A DNA stretch of 64,000 bases, taken from the NCBI RefSeq assembly GCF_022809355.1, contig NZ_JAKZMM010000021.1, positions 1-64,000 of the forward strand, given 5' to 3'. Below are positions 56,084 through 64,000 of the stretch, piece by piece. The translations under genes were made by a program, and so were the position numbers. Position 1 is the first letter of the stretch. Every line of letters begins with the position of its first letter. Under the pieces are notes generated by a model. The model ran no database searches, was not told where the DNA came from, and worked only from the letters and a program-made list of their open reading frames with translations. This DNA comes from Parabacteroides faecalis (GTDB taxonomy: Bacteria > Bacteroidota > Bacteroidia > Bacteroidales > Tannerellaceae).

Positions 56084-57421
56084 ATGGCAATGAAGACAGA
56101 AATGAAAGTGCTGCTCTACATCAAGCGCAGCGGACAGGACAAGGACGGACAGTCGCCCCTCATGGGCAGGATAGCCGTCAGGGGAAAGAACAACTCCATC
56201 GCGCAATTCTCCTGCAAGTTCAAGGTGGACGTGAAGCAGTGGAACGCCACTGCCCAACGGTGTACGGGCAAGAGTAGGATGGCGGTCATGGCAAACCGGG
56301 AGATTGAACGCACGCTATTGTTGTTGCGCCAGCGTTTCAACGAACTTAAAGACATCAAGGAGGTTGTTTCGGCAGAGGAAGTGAAGAACGCCTACCAAGG
56401 GTTGGCTGAATCTCAGGACACCATCATGAAGCTGTTCGAGGAACACAACAGCGACTACGCCTTGCGCGTGGGCGTGAACCGTGCCGTGAACACCTATTAC
56501 CAGTACACGAACACTTACCGCCACCTTGCCGTGTTCCTGAAAGACAAGTACCGTCTTTCGGATATGCCCGTCAAGCAGATTGACGGTAACTTCATAGAGG
56601 ATTTCGACATGTACATGCGCACCGTCAAGCGTTTCAAGCCAAGGACCATAGTCGGGCATATCAACCGCCTGAAATGCGTGATGATGCTCGCCGTGTTCCG
56701 CGGCATTATCCCTTTCAGCCCGTTCAAGGGTTACAGTTCGCAAAAGCCGGAGTTCAAGCAGATGTACCTTACGGAAGAGGAACTGGCCAAGTTTGCCAAC
56801 ATGACCTACGACACGCCCAACCGCAACTTCACGAGGGACATGTTCCTGTTCTCGTGTTGGACTGGCATCTGTTACTGCGACATGAGGGCATTGACGGAGA
56901 AGAACCTCGTGAGAGCGGAGGACGGAAGCCTGTGGATTCATACGGAAAGGCTGAAAACGGGCACTCCCGAATGTGTAAGGCTGATGGAGATACCGCTAGC
57001 CATCTTGGAGAAATACAGGGGCATAGATGCCAACGGGAAACTGTTGCCTATGCTCACAAAGGAAAGTATGAACCGCCACCTGAAGAAAATAGCCGTGATG
57101 TGCGGCATCAACCGCCCGATTTCATTCCATCAGGCAAGACATACCTTCGGCAGCATAATTTGTTTATCGCAAGGAATACCCATCGAAACGGTAAGCAAAA
57201 TCATGGGGCACAAGCATATAAAGACCACACAGCGGTACGCGAAAGTCACGCAGGACAAGATTGACCGTGACGTGGACAGGCTGAATGAAGCCATCGGCGG
57301 TAAGTTCTCCCTGTTCGGGATTGATGCATCCCCTTCCACGATACGCAAGGACAACACCCGGCGCAGGGTAAATCCGAGTTGGAAACAAGGGGCTATTGTC
57401 AAACAAATGATGGAGGGATAA
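56084..57421 (+). CDS. Tyrosine recombinase / integrase
   Basis: About 445 residues from the ATG at 56084 (the frame opens at 55943). An arm-binding N-domain (KVLLYIKRSGQDKDGQSPLMGRI) is followed by a SAM-like core-binding domain and the catalytic domain. The H-x-x-R box is FHQARHTFGS, and MGHKHIKTTQRYAK holds the last His and Tyr. The first catalytic Arg position reads SCWTGICYCDM, without Arg, as in IntDOT-like integrases. Followed by a second recombinase gene three bases later. Confidence 0.92.
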   Translation: MAMKTEMKVLLYIKRSGQDKDGQSPLMGRIAVRGKNNSIAQFSCKFKVDVKQWNATAQRCTGKSRMAVMANREIERTLLLLRQRFNELKDIKEVVSAEEVKNAYQGLAESQDTIMKLFEEHNSDYALRVGVNRAVNTYYQYTNTYRHLAVFLKDKYRLSDMPVKQIDGNFIEDFDMYMRTVKRFKPRTIVGHINRLKCVMMLAVFRGIIPFSPFKGYSSQKPEFKQMYLTEEELAKFANMTYDTPNRNFTRDMFLFSCWTGICYCDMRALTEKNLVRAEDGSLWIHTERLKTGTPECVRLMEIPLAILEKYRGIDANGKLLPMLTKESMNRHLKKIAVMCGINRPISFHQARHTFGSIICLSQGIPIETVSKIMGHKHIKTTQRYAKVTQDKIDRDVDRLNEAIGGKFSLFGIDASPSTIRKDNTRRRVNPSWKQGAIVKQMMEG

Positions 57422-57424
57422 GTC

Positions 57425-58786
57425 ATGCGCAGCACGTTCAAGCTATTATTTTACATCAACCGACAGAAGGTGAAGAAGAACGGCAAATGCCCAGTCATGG
57501 GGCGCGTAACCCTTGACGGCAAAGTCAGCCAGTATTCCACAGGGTTGGAAGTCGAGCCTGCGTATTGGGATGCTGATACGGGCAGGGCTTCCACTGACGG
57601 GCGCAAGGATAGCTTTGACAGCGAGAAGAAAAAGGAGCTGGTCAGGCTGAACGATGCCCTGTCCGCACTGGAAGCCAAAGCCCGTGCCGCCTACACGGAG
57701 AACGTGGACAGTTACGGTTTCGTTTCTGCTGAAATCATCAAGAACGCCGTGACGGGCAAGTCGCAGGTGAAGGAAACCCTGCTCGCATTGATGGATGAAC
57801 ATAACGAGGAATACGCCAAGCGTGTGGGCATCGACAGGACAAGGCACACTTATATCCGGTATCTGACCACACGCAAGCACATCCATAATTTCATGAAGTA
57901 CAAGTACGGCATGGAGGATATGCCGTTGCGCTCGCTGACCATGCGCTTCATGACCGACTTCACGTTTTACCTCTCCACGGTGCTAAGGCTGAAAGTGTCG
58001 GCATACAACGACTACCTCATCCTGCTGCACAAGATGACGCGGCTCGCCTTGAAAAGGCATATCCTCAAACGTGACCCTTTCGCGGGGCACAAGATAGAGA
58101 AAATCACGGTGAACCACCGCTACCTGACGGGCGAGCAGTTCGAGAAGCTGTTGAAAGCCAAGCTGCCCACATACAGGCTGTGCCATACGAGGGACTTGTT
58201 CGTCTTTTCGACTTTCACTGGCATCGGGAGGGCGGATCTAGCGAATTTGACGGAAGACAACATCATCACGAAGGAGGACGGCAGCAAGTGGATTCACATC
58301 GCACGTCAGAAGACCAAGGCGGAGTGCCATATCAAATTGTTGGACATACCTCTGCGCATCATCGAGAAGTACCGTGGTGAGGGAAAGGACGGAAAACTGT
58401 TCTTCGTTCCGCAGACTTCAAGCCTGTGCCGCAACTTGAAGATGATAGCCGAACAGTGTAATCTGGGATGCCATCTTACCTACTACATGAGCCGCCATTC
58501 GTTTGCAACCCTGATTTGCCTGAACAACGGCGTGCCGATAGAAACCATCAGCAAGATGATGGGGCATTCCTCCATCCGCACCACGCAAATCTACGCGGAA
58601 ATCACCAACCAGAAGGTGAGCCGTGACTTGGCTGTGCTGTCCGAGACCACCAAAGGAAAGTTCTCCCTGCCTGATGACGGGATGCCCTCGCGTGTGTTCA
58701 AGTGCGGCAATTACAGCGGTTGGAAAAAGGAATGTAAACGGAATTCTGACAATGAAAAAATAATGCGGACATGGAAAGAGGAATAA
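57425..58786 (+). CDS. Second tyrosine recombinase / integrase
   Basis: A 453-residue paralogue of the recombinase just upstream, with the same layout. H-x-x-R is in YMSRHSFATLI, and MGHSSIRTTQIYAE contains the final His and nucleophile Tyr. The first-Arg region reads FSTFTGIGRADLANL, where an Arg lies two residues later than usual. Paired recombinases at the end of an element are common in Bacteroides, where both may be needed for integration or excision. Confidence 0.92.
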   Translation: MRSTFKLLFYINRQKVKKNGKCPVMGRVTLDGKVSQYSTGLEVEPAYWDADTGRASTDGRKDSFDSEKKKELVRLNDALSALEAKARAAYTENVDSYGFVSAEIIKNAVTGKSQVKETLLALMDEHNEEYAKRVGIDRTRHTYIRYLTTRKHIHNFMKYKYGMEDMPLRSLTMRFMTDFTFYLSTVLRLKVSAYNDYLILLHKMTRLALKRHILKRDPFAGHKIEKITVNHRYLTGEQFEKLLKAKLPTYRLCHTRDLFVFSTFTGIGRADLANLTEDNIITKEDGSKWIHIARQKTKAECHIKLLDIPLRIIEKYRGEGKDGKLFFVPQTSSLCRNLKMIAEQCNLGCHLTYYMSRHSFATLICLNNGVPIETISKMMGHSSIRTTQIYAEITNQKVSRDLAVLSETTKGKFSLPDDGMPSRVFKCGNYSGWKKECKRNSDNEKIMRTWKEE

Positions 58787-59190
58787 TCATAATCACTGAA
58801 AACGGGGCGGTCACGATGCCGACCGCTCCCGTTTGGATGACGCAGCAGGAGATGTCCGATGCGTTCAATGTGTTCGGTTACGACATCCGCCGGGCTGTAC
58901 ACGTCATCTACAAAAACATGGAGTTATCGGAAGAGGAAACGGTACGGCACGTCAGGCAGGACGGCAGAATTTGCTATGACGTGTACAGTCTTGAAATGGT
59001 GATAGCCGTGGCGTTTAAGTTACGAAGCAGGGAAAGTATGGCTTTCAGACGGTTCATCATGGAAAGGTTATGCACAGCAAGCCGTGAAAAGCCTGTAAAT
59101 TTGTTCTTTTCACTGTCCATAGCCAATCCACGGTATGTATGTAAATTTTTAGGTATAGGTTTTACTTGTTTGTTCATTCATTCCTGGTGA
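58771..59190 (+). CDS. RhuM-like DNA-binding domain protein
   Basis: A 139-residue protein overlapping the second recombinase gene by 16 bases. The segment MTQQEMSDAFNVFGYDIRRAVHVIY with VYSLEMVIAVAFKLRSRESMAFRRF matches the RhuM/virulence-type N-terminal domain (helix-turn-helix followed by a conserved motif). The last ~35 residues are hydrophobic and unlike the family, so the C-terminus may be truncated. Function unknown; probably an element accessory. Confidence 0.65.
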   Translation: MERGIIIITENGAVTMPTAPVWMTQQEMSDAFNVFGYDIRRAVHVIYKNMELSEEETVRHVRQDGRICYDVYSLEMVIAVAFKLRSRESMAFRRFIMERLCTASREKPVNLFFSLSIANPRYVCKFLGIGFTCLFIHSW

Positions 59191-59307
59191 TTTGTTTATC
59201 ATATGGTAAACCAGGATTAAATCGTTTGGTAACGCAACTTTTTTATTTATAAATTCTTCGTTTATCAGTTTAATATGTATTTTTGTACTGAATTTCAAAA
59301 AAGGCAC

Positions 59308-60444
59308 ATGGAAGAAAAAGATTTCAATAATTTAGATGGGCAAGAGATTGAACAGGAAGATACTTCTTCTGGCGTATTGATTACCCAACCTTTTTCACCT
59401 AATGATATAAAATTGAGTAATCCCCCTATGAATCTGGGTGATTTGATAGATATGATTCAATATGATTGGATTGATTTTCATACGGAATATCAGCGGAATG
59501 AAGACCTATGGTCACCGGGGAAGCAAAGTCGATTGATAGAGTCGGCCATGTTAGGATTGCGTCTCCCTGCTTTTTATTTTGAAGAAGTTACCCGGAGACA
59601 TTGGAAGATTATCGATGGTTTGCAAAGGTGTTGTGCGATTCGTAACTTTTGTGTGGACGAATCATTGGAATTGTGTGAGCTGGAATTCTTAGACTTTAAC
59701 GGGAAAAAATTCAGCGACCTACCTTTTGATTTAAAACGAGATATCCGAATGCTCCCAGTTACTGTAAACTTGTTGAATAGTGGAGTGCCTGACAAGGTGA
59801 AATATATCTTGTTCAAACGACTGAATACTGGTGGCATGGAATTGAAACCTCAAGAGATAAGGAATGCCGTTTTCCAAGGGAAAGCAATTGAATTGGTTAA
59901 AGAACTCGCCGTAAATTCTGCTTTTTTAAAAGCCACAGGTCATAAGATTCCTACCAAACGGATGCAGGATCAAGATTTTGTGACACGCTTTATGGCTTTC
60001 TACCTGCTTGGCTATGAAAACTATGTGCCTGATTTGGATAACTTCATGAACACATGTCTGGAGATGATCAATCATGGTAAAATTTCCGAGGAGGACATCA
60101 ACCACATGAAAAAGGATTTCACCCGGGGAATGGAACTGGCGTATGAGATATTCGACAATGATGCATTCCGAAAACGGGAGTCTGTCGCTGACAACAGAAG
60201 ACCTATAAACAAAGCTTATTTTGAAGTAATAGCCGTCACTCTGGCTAAGGTAGACGAGAATGACAGCGACCAGATATTAGCCCACAAAGAGCTATTCAAA
60301 ACGAATTTGATAACGGAAATGAATAGAAATAGATCATACAATTATTCATTTTCGGGAGGTACAGGGCAACCAGACAATGTCAAAAGACGTTTTTCTCGTT
60401 TTGCTGAAATCCTTAGAAAGAGTATAAACAATGAAACCATATAA
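59308..60444 (+). CDS. DUF262 (GmrSD N-terminal-like) protein
   Basis: About 378 residues from the ATG at 59308 (the frame opens at 59275). The DUF262 signature is clear: FHTEYQRNEDLWSPGKQSRLIES, then WKIIDGLQRC at residues 100-108 (D-G-x-Q-R). DUF262 has a ParB-like fold and in GmrSD/BREX-related systems binds nucleotides to sense modified or foreign DNA. The HNH part of GmrD is absent. It starts an operon with an ABC-type ATPase and a possible RNase, so phage defence is a plausible role. Confidence 0.85.
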   Translation: MEEKDFNNLDGQEIEQEDTSSGVLITQPFSPNDIKLSNPPMNLGDLIDMIQYDWIDFHTEYQRNEDLWSPGKQSRLIESAMLGLRLPAFYFEEVTRRHWKIIDGLQRCCAIRNFCVDESLELCELEFLDFNGKKFSDLPFDLKRDIRMLPVTVNLLNSGVPDKVKYILFKRLNTGGMELKPQEIRNAVFQGKAIELVKELAVNSAFLKATGHKIPTKRMQDQDFVTRFMAFYLLGYENYVPDLDNFMNTCLEMINHGKISEEDINHMKKDFTRGMELAYEIFDNDAFRKRESVADNRRPINKAYFEVIAVTLAKVDENDSDQILAHKELFKTNLITEMNRNRSYNYSFSGGTGQPDNVKRRFSRFAEILRKSINNETI

Positions 60445-60456
60445 TAATAGTATCTG

Positions 60457-61608
60457 ATGATAACCCAATTGCAAATATCCAATTTCAAGTCGCATAAAGA
60501 TACCAATATCAACCTTGGTAACCTGACAGTCTTAACGGGCGTGAACGGTTGTGGCAAAACCAGTGTCATCCAGTCTCTTCTTTTATTGAGACAGTCTTTC
60601 CTGAAAAACCGCCTTGCACAAGGCTTGGATCTAAACCATCCATTGTGTAGTATAGGTATTGCCCATGATGCATTGTACCGCTTGGCTGAGGATGACATCA
60701 TCACTTTTCACTTTACCGCTGACCACAACGAATATCATTTTAGTTTTAAAGCGGCAATGACGAATTTACAGGATTCATTCATTCGGAAAAACGCATATAA
60801 TGATAATGCGTGTAATGATACCAGATTAAGAGATTTATCCCTGTTTAACAACGATTTTCAGTATATTAGTGCGGCTAGATGGGGAGGAAAAAGTGTTTTT
60901 CCAAAAGAGACCTATGCTGTAGAAATCCAAAAGCAATTGTCGTTGAACGAAGGACAAGGTGAACTGGTAGCGCATTTCTTGGATAAATATGGTGCTGAAA
61001 CCGTACAAGACTATTATGAAGAAAACCAGAAAGAGGATTTGAGTTTGTTGCAACAAACCATTTATTGGGAACAGAAAATCAGCCCTGATGTGACCATAAA
61101 TGTGGAGCAACGGAAAGACAGTAGCACATATGCTATCAGCTACGGATTCAATGGCGAAGACAGCCAAACCAAACCTGTTATGGACTTGCGGGCAGAGAAC
61201 ATCGGTTATGGCATATCCTATACTTTGCCAGTGATTGTAGCGTTGTTGTCGGCACAACCGGGAGCCTTGGTTATATTGGAAAATCCGGAAGCTCATTTGC
61301 ATCCCGGTGGACAGGCCGCATTGGCTAAGTTGATTGCTAAAGTGGCCAGTGAGGGGATACAAGTAATCGTAGAGACACATAGTGATCACATCATCAACGG
61401 TATTCTTTTAGCTTGCAAAGCCTATCAGAAAAACCATAAGCAGGGCATATCCAACCATCTGGTTAAGGTATATGATTTTCATGACAAAGAGAAACACGCA
61501 TCCAAAGCAGAAGAAGTAGTGATTGAAGAGGATGGTATACTTCGCTATCAGCCCAAAGGCTTCTTTGACCAGGCAGAGAATGATTTGTATAGTTTGTATA
61601 ATGAATGA
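60457..61608 (+). CDS. ABC-type AAA ATPase (DUF3696-like)
   Basis: A 383-residue ATPase of the SMC/ABC-like group. It opens with ISNFKSHKDTNINLG and the Walker A GVNGCGKTS (Lys34). The signature and Walker B region is ENPEAHLHPGGQAALAKLI, followed by VETHSDHIING (His switch). The tail around residues 350-383 matches DUF3696 ends. Such ATPases serve as sensor or activator in defence systems (OLD, PARIS, Septu). It follows the DUF262 gene by 12 bases and overlaps the next gene by four. Confidence 0.87.
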   Translation: MITQLQISNFKSHKDTNINLGNLTVLTGVNGCGKTSVIQSLLLLRQSFLKNRLAQGLDLNHPLCSIGIAHDALYRLAEDDIITFHFTADHNEYHFSFKAAMTNLQDSFIRKNAYNDNACNDTRLRDLSLFNNDFQYISAARWGGKSVFPKETYAVEIQKQLSLNEGQGELVAHFLDKYGAETVQDYYEENQKEDLSLLQQTIYWEQKISPDVTINVEQRKDSSTYAISYGFNGEDSQTKPVMDLRAENIGYGISYTLPVIVALLSAQPGALVILENPEAHLHPGGQAALAKLIAKVASEGIQVIVETHSDHIINGILLACKAYQKNHKQGISNHLVKVYDFHDKEKHASKAEEVVIEEDGILRYQPKGFFDQAENDLYSLYNE

Positions 61609-62273
61609 GAACCATGCTTAATATCTATTTTCATGTTTTGGACGAAGTAACCCAACCTATATATAAGGAACTAAGGGATTGGAGATCCAAGAAAATCAAA
61701 TTATGGTTCAATAGTGCGGATTGCGACAGGAATAAGATCCAACAAAGAGACAAGTGCCTTATCGACCGCAACGTAAAAGACGATGATTTGTTTTGTTTTC
61801 TTTGGGATATTAAGAATACGAAGGTTGTTCCGTTGTACGGTGACGGTCTGAAACATCTGGCGACATGGCATGATACATTCCAGAAAAGTTTCATTTGCAT
61901 AGACCGCTTGGTGCCTCCTAAAAACCGTTTAGTGCTTTTTCGGGATGCTGTGCATAAAGAAGACCATCCTAAGGGATTCATACAAGTACCCTGTTTCAAT
62001 GACTTAGGTAAACTTATCGATTATCTGAAAAATCTTGGTTTTTTCCAATTCTCGCTGGAAAACTCCAAAAGATTCACCAAAACAAACTTCATGATACAAG
62101 GGGTTCCTGTATATCAGGAAAACAGTACAAGATACTATTGGTATTTGGATAATTTTCATCAGACGCATTATGAAGTATTCGATAGTAATGGGAAAAGGCA
62201 CCTAGGAGAAGCAGATCTTGACGGCAATTTAGATAAAAACAAAAAAGATAAAAGTAAAAAAGCTATCTTTTGA
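61605..62273 (+). CDS. Unknown protein with a possible colicin E3-like RNase C-terminus
   Basis: A 222-residue protein whose start overlaps the ATPase stop (ATGA), indicating translational coupling. Residues 1-165 are unrecognised. The C-terminal part reads YYWYLDNFHQTHYEVFD, then GKRHLGEADLDGNLD and a Lys-rich end. This resembles the colicin E3-type cytotoxic RNase domain, where Asp, His and Glu are catalytic: Asp182, His185, His188 and Glu190 lie at nearly the same spacing. The comparison is from memory. If right, it is the effector of the operon. Confidence 0.6.
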   Translation: MRTMLNIYFHVLDEVTQPIYKELRDWRSKKIKLWFNSADCDRNKIQQRDKCLIDRNVKDDDLFCFLWDIKNTKVVPLYGDGLKHLATWHDTFQKSFICIDRLVPPKNRLVLFRDAVHKEDHPKGFIQVPCFNDLGKLIDYLKNLGFFQFSLENSKRFTKTNFMIQGVPVYQENSTRYYWYLDNFHQTHYEVFDSNGKRHLGEADLDGNLDKNKKDKSKKAIF

Positions 62274-62353
62274 AAAAGATAGTTGGGAAATGGTATATGT
62301 AAAATTATGCCACAATTAGATGGCAATCTATCTGTAACTGAAACATAAAGATG

Positions 62354-62391
62354 AAGCCGAAGGTGAACAGTTTTCCTACCACCATCGGCTT
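62354..62391. terminator. Putative terminator between convergent genes
   Basis: Arms 62354-62365 and 62380-62391 pair with one mismatch and a T-rich tract follows on the plus strand. Confidence 0.65.
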
Positions 62392-62414
62392 TCTTTGTTT
62401 TTTCACATTCTGAT

Positions 62415-62717
62415 TTACGTTCCCAAGCGATATGCGTTCCGATACCCGCTCATCACCATCTTTTCGATGTCCGATTCCTTATACAGGATTTTTCCGCCTA
62501 ACTGGTAATAGGCAATTATCCCGTTGTTGCGGTAATCCTGCAAGGTGCGGCGGCTCACCTTGAGCCATGCCGACACTTCCTTGTCCGTCAGGAACTGTTC
62601 GTTACTTGGCGAAGCCTTGTGGCTCGCATCCATTCTTTCGATGCCTTCAAGCAGGGCATCCAGTTGTCCGATAAAGCCGACTTCCAGTTCACGGTCGGCA
62701 AGAATCAAGTCGTTCAT
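62415..62717 (-). CDS. Helix-turn-helix (excisionase-like, HTH_17) protein
   Basis: A 100-residue protein with an HTH_17 domain (FLTDKEVSAWLKVSRRTLQDYRNNG, GGKILYKESDIEKMV). Relative of the protein at 51201-51533. Second gene of a minus-strand HTH pair, probably regulating excision or transfer of the right-hand element. Confidence 0.87.
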   Translation of the reverse strand: MNDLILADRELEVGFIGQLDALLEGIERMDASHKASPSNEQFLTDKEVSAWLKVSRRTLQDYRNNGIIAYYQLGGKILYKESDIEKMVMSGYRNAYRLGT

Positions 62718-62758
62718 AATTTACAGTGGATTTAGTGGTTACACATTTTGTTGTCTGA

Positions 62759-63070
62759 TTAGATGCTACAGCCACGATAGGCTGCATCCTTGCGCCTGTC
62801 CTCCACAAGCCGGACGATACACTGCACATCCTCCGGCTTGTAAAAAATCTTGTGTCCTATCTGCGAGTAAGCCAGCGTGCCGTTATCGCGGAGCGTCTGC
62901 AAGGTGCGCGGACTGATGCGTAACTGTTGGCAGACTTCTTGGTTGTCCATCCAACGGCTGAGCCGTTTGCCTTCCCTTTTGTGAAGGATTTCATTCACCC
63001 GGTCAGACAGGCGGTTGAGCTTGCCGACCATTTCTTCATACTTGCTTTTTGAAATGATTACTACTTCCAT
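62759..63070 (-). CDS. Helix-turn-helix (excisionase-like, HTH_17) protein
   Basis: About 103 residues from the ATG at 63070 (the frame opens at 63196). The HTH_17 region is RWMDNQEVCQQLRISPRTLQTLRDNG, followed by YKPEDVQCIVRLVED, closely matching the protein at 50568-50879. It precedes the second HTH gene by 41 bases on the same strand. Confidence 0.87.
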   Translation of the reverse strand: MEVVIISKSKYEEMVGKLNRLSDRVNEILHKREGKRLSRWMDNQEVCQQLRISPRTLQTLRDNGTLAYSQIGHKIFYKPEDVQCIVRLVEDRRKDAAYRGCSI

Positions 63071-63581
63071 ACTTATTATACTTACTGTTTGTTCTTCTTT
63101 TTGCCTGTAAAGTAAAGCCGTTGTCCGCTTGAAACAATGGATTTGCAATGAGGTGGCAGCTTGTGGCAGCAAGTGGTCGGGAGTGACGTCATCCACTGAA
63201 CCCGTTACGGCTGTTCCAAGCGTCCGTGCTGCAAAGAAAAGCTAAGTCCGGCATAATCCGACCGCTTCGCACTTGCGTGGCAGCATTTGGCGTCGATGTG
63301 GTAGCCTGTGGCGTTCTTCGGTTTCTCAAAGGGCATTTCCTTAAATCCGTCCCGACTACTCCATTTAAGCCCTTAAAATTCCCAATGCCCGTTTCATGCA
63401 CTATGGCAAAACGGCGCAGCCTGAACCGCTCTGGCAATGTGTAAAGTGCAAAACCATACATTGTTGCCCCACTCCATCCAATCCTTTGACTGTCTGTTTT
63501 ATAGCCATTTCCTTTGCAACCGATAATCGGTCAAATGTGCGCACAACGACCAACATTGTTAAACACTAAATTCAAACAAGT
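63071..63581. other. Intergenic region of the right element
   Basis: No supported gene. The octamer GTGGCAGC occurs at 63153, 63163 and 63277. It lies between a minus-strand HTH gene and a plus-strand DUF3408 gene, so divergent promoters are expected. Confidence 0.45.
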
Positions 63582-64000
63582 ATGAAGAAAAACGTAAGCA
63601 GCCAGAGTATGGATGCAACATTGCAGGACTTTTTAGGCAACAAGCCGAGTTTGGAAACCCCGAAGCCCGAACCACAGCCTGCCGACACGCAGGAACAGGC
63701 AAGTGGGGCTGTGCAGGAAAAAGCAGGTGAAGCCGTGCAGGAACAGGCGGACGAAACTCCGCAGGTGGTACGCCGTATCAGCGGCAAGCAACGCCGTGCA
63801 TCGTTGGAGGAGTACAAGGAAGCCTTCCTCACTGTTCCGTCCATTGAAGACCGCAAGCCCGTATTTCTCAGCCGCAGCACGCGCGACGCCCTCGACCGTA
63901 TCGTACGCATGTTCGGTGAGCGCAGGATGAGCGTGTCGGGACTGGTGGAGAACATCGCACGGCAGCACCTTGACACCTACGGGGAGGACATCGAGGCATG
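63582..64000 (+). CDS. DUF3408 protein, cut by the window end
   Basis: At least 139 residues, still open at the end of the window. The N-terminal ~70 residues are disordered, with repeats of the form QEQA/QEKA. The DUF3408 part shares QRRASLEEYKEAFLTVPS and RMSVSGLVENIARQHL with the protein at 49513-50007. It starts at ATG 63582 and probably precedes mobilization genes beyond the window, mirroring the left element. Confidence 0.87.
   Translation, partial: MKKNVSSQSMDATLQDFLGNKPSLETPKPEPQPADTQEQASGAVQEKAGEAVQEQADETPQVVRRISGKQRRASLEEYKEAFLTVPSIEDRKPVFLSRSTRDALDRIVRMFGERRMSVSGLVENIARQHLDTYGEDIEA

Noticed and set aside
63189-63461. 90-residue minus-strand frame before the right HTH pair
   Set aside because: No family features, low-complexity Arg/Thr content, and it overlaps the expected control region.

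Overview
The window looks like a Bacteroidales gut commensal, possibly Parabacteroides or Bacteroides. The signs are TAnnTTTG-type -7 promoter elements, lipoproteins with acidic residues right after the lipobox Cys, LicD/Wzx glycan genes, a Pit transporter with a PhoU-like tail, paired tyrosine recombinases, DUF3408 and excisionase-like HTH genes of Bacteroides mobile elements, and the dapB-lepB-lepB-wbqC run. The genus is inferred, not proven.

1-33 kb is mostly chromosomal backbone. It opens with lrgA-lrgB, a GH35 beta-galactosidase lipoprotein and adenosylhomocysteinase. Then comes a long minus-strand surface-glycan cluster read from ugd down to a YfhO-family protein: ugd, flippase, LicD, glycosyltransferases, an AraC-type regulator with an exact 42-bp-period repeat array in its upstream region, more glycosyltransferases, and a ParE/RelE toxin-antitoxin pair. 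It is followed by dapB, two adjacent signal peptidase I genes (the second lacks the catalytic Lys), wbqC, a GH109-like oxidoreductase/hydrolase, a phosphate transporter and a GH36 alpha-galactosidase.

28-34 kb holds the most unusual module: a tightly packed minus-strand operon of an Hsp70/actin-like ATPase, a HerA/FtsK-type ATPase and a WHH-type HNH/EndoVII nuclease. Both ATPases carry a glycine-rich hydrophobic segment. The Hsp70-like gene has lost its 5' end at an IS4-family insertion. A 250-bp MITE-like element lies just beyond the operon.

34-44 kb has two copies of that IS4 element (one intact, one decayed) around a membrane-bound AraC-like regulator. After the second copy comes an operon of three putatively surface-exposed lipoproteins, led by a MACPF (perforin-like, BSAP-like) protein.

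44-64 kb is accessory DNA: a decaying AAA/PD-(D/E)XK gene, an IS1595-type remnant, and two integrative/mobilizable elements placed back to back. The left one has mobilization genes with a likely oriT, DUF3408, HTH genes, a sigma-like gene, a GNAT toxin-antitoxin pair and a 5'-truncated integrase. The right one has two intact tyrosine recombinases, a RhuM-like gene, then a defence-like operon (DUF262, an ABC-type ATPase, and a protein whose C-terminus resembles colicin E3-type RNases), an HTH pair and a DUF3408 gene cut by the window end.
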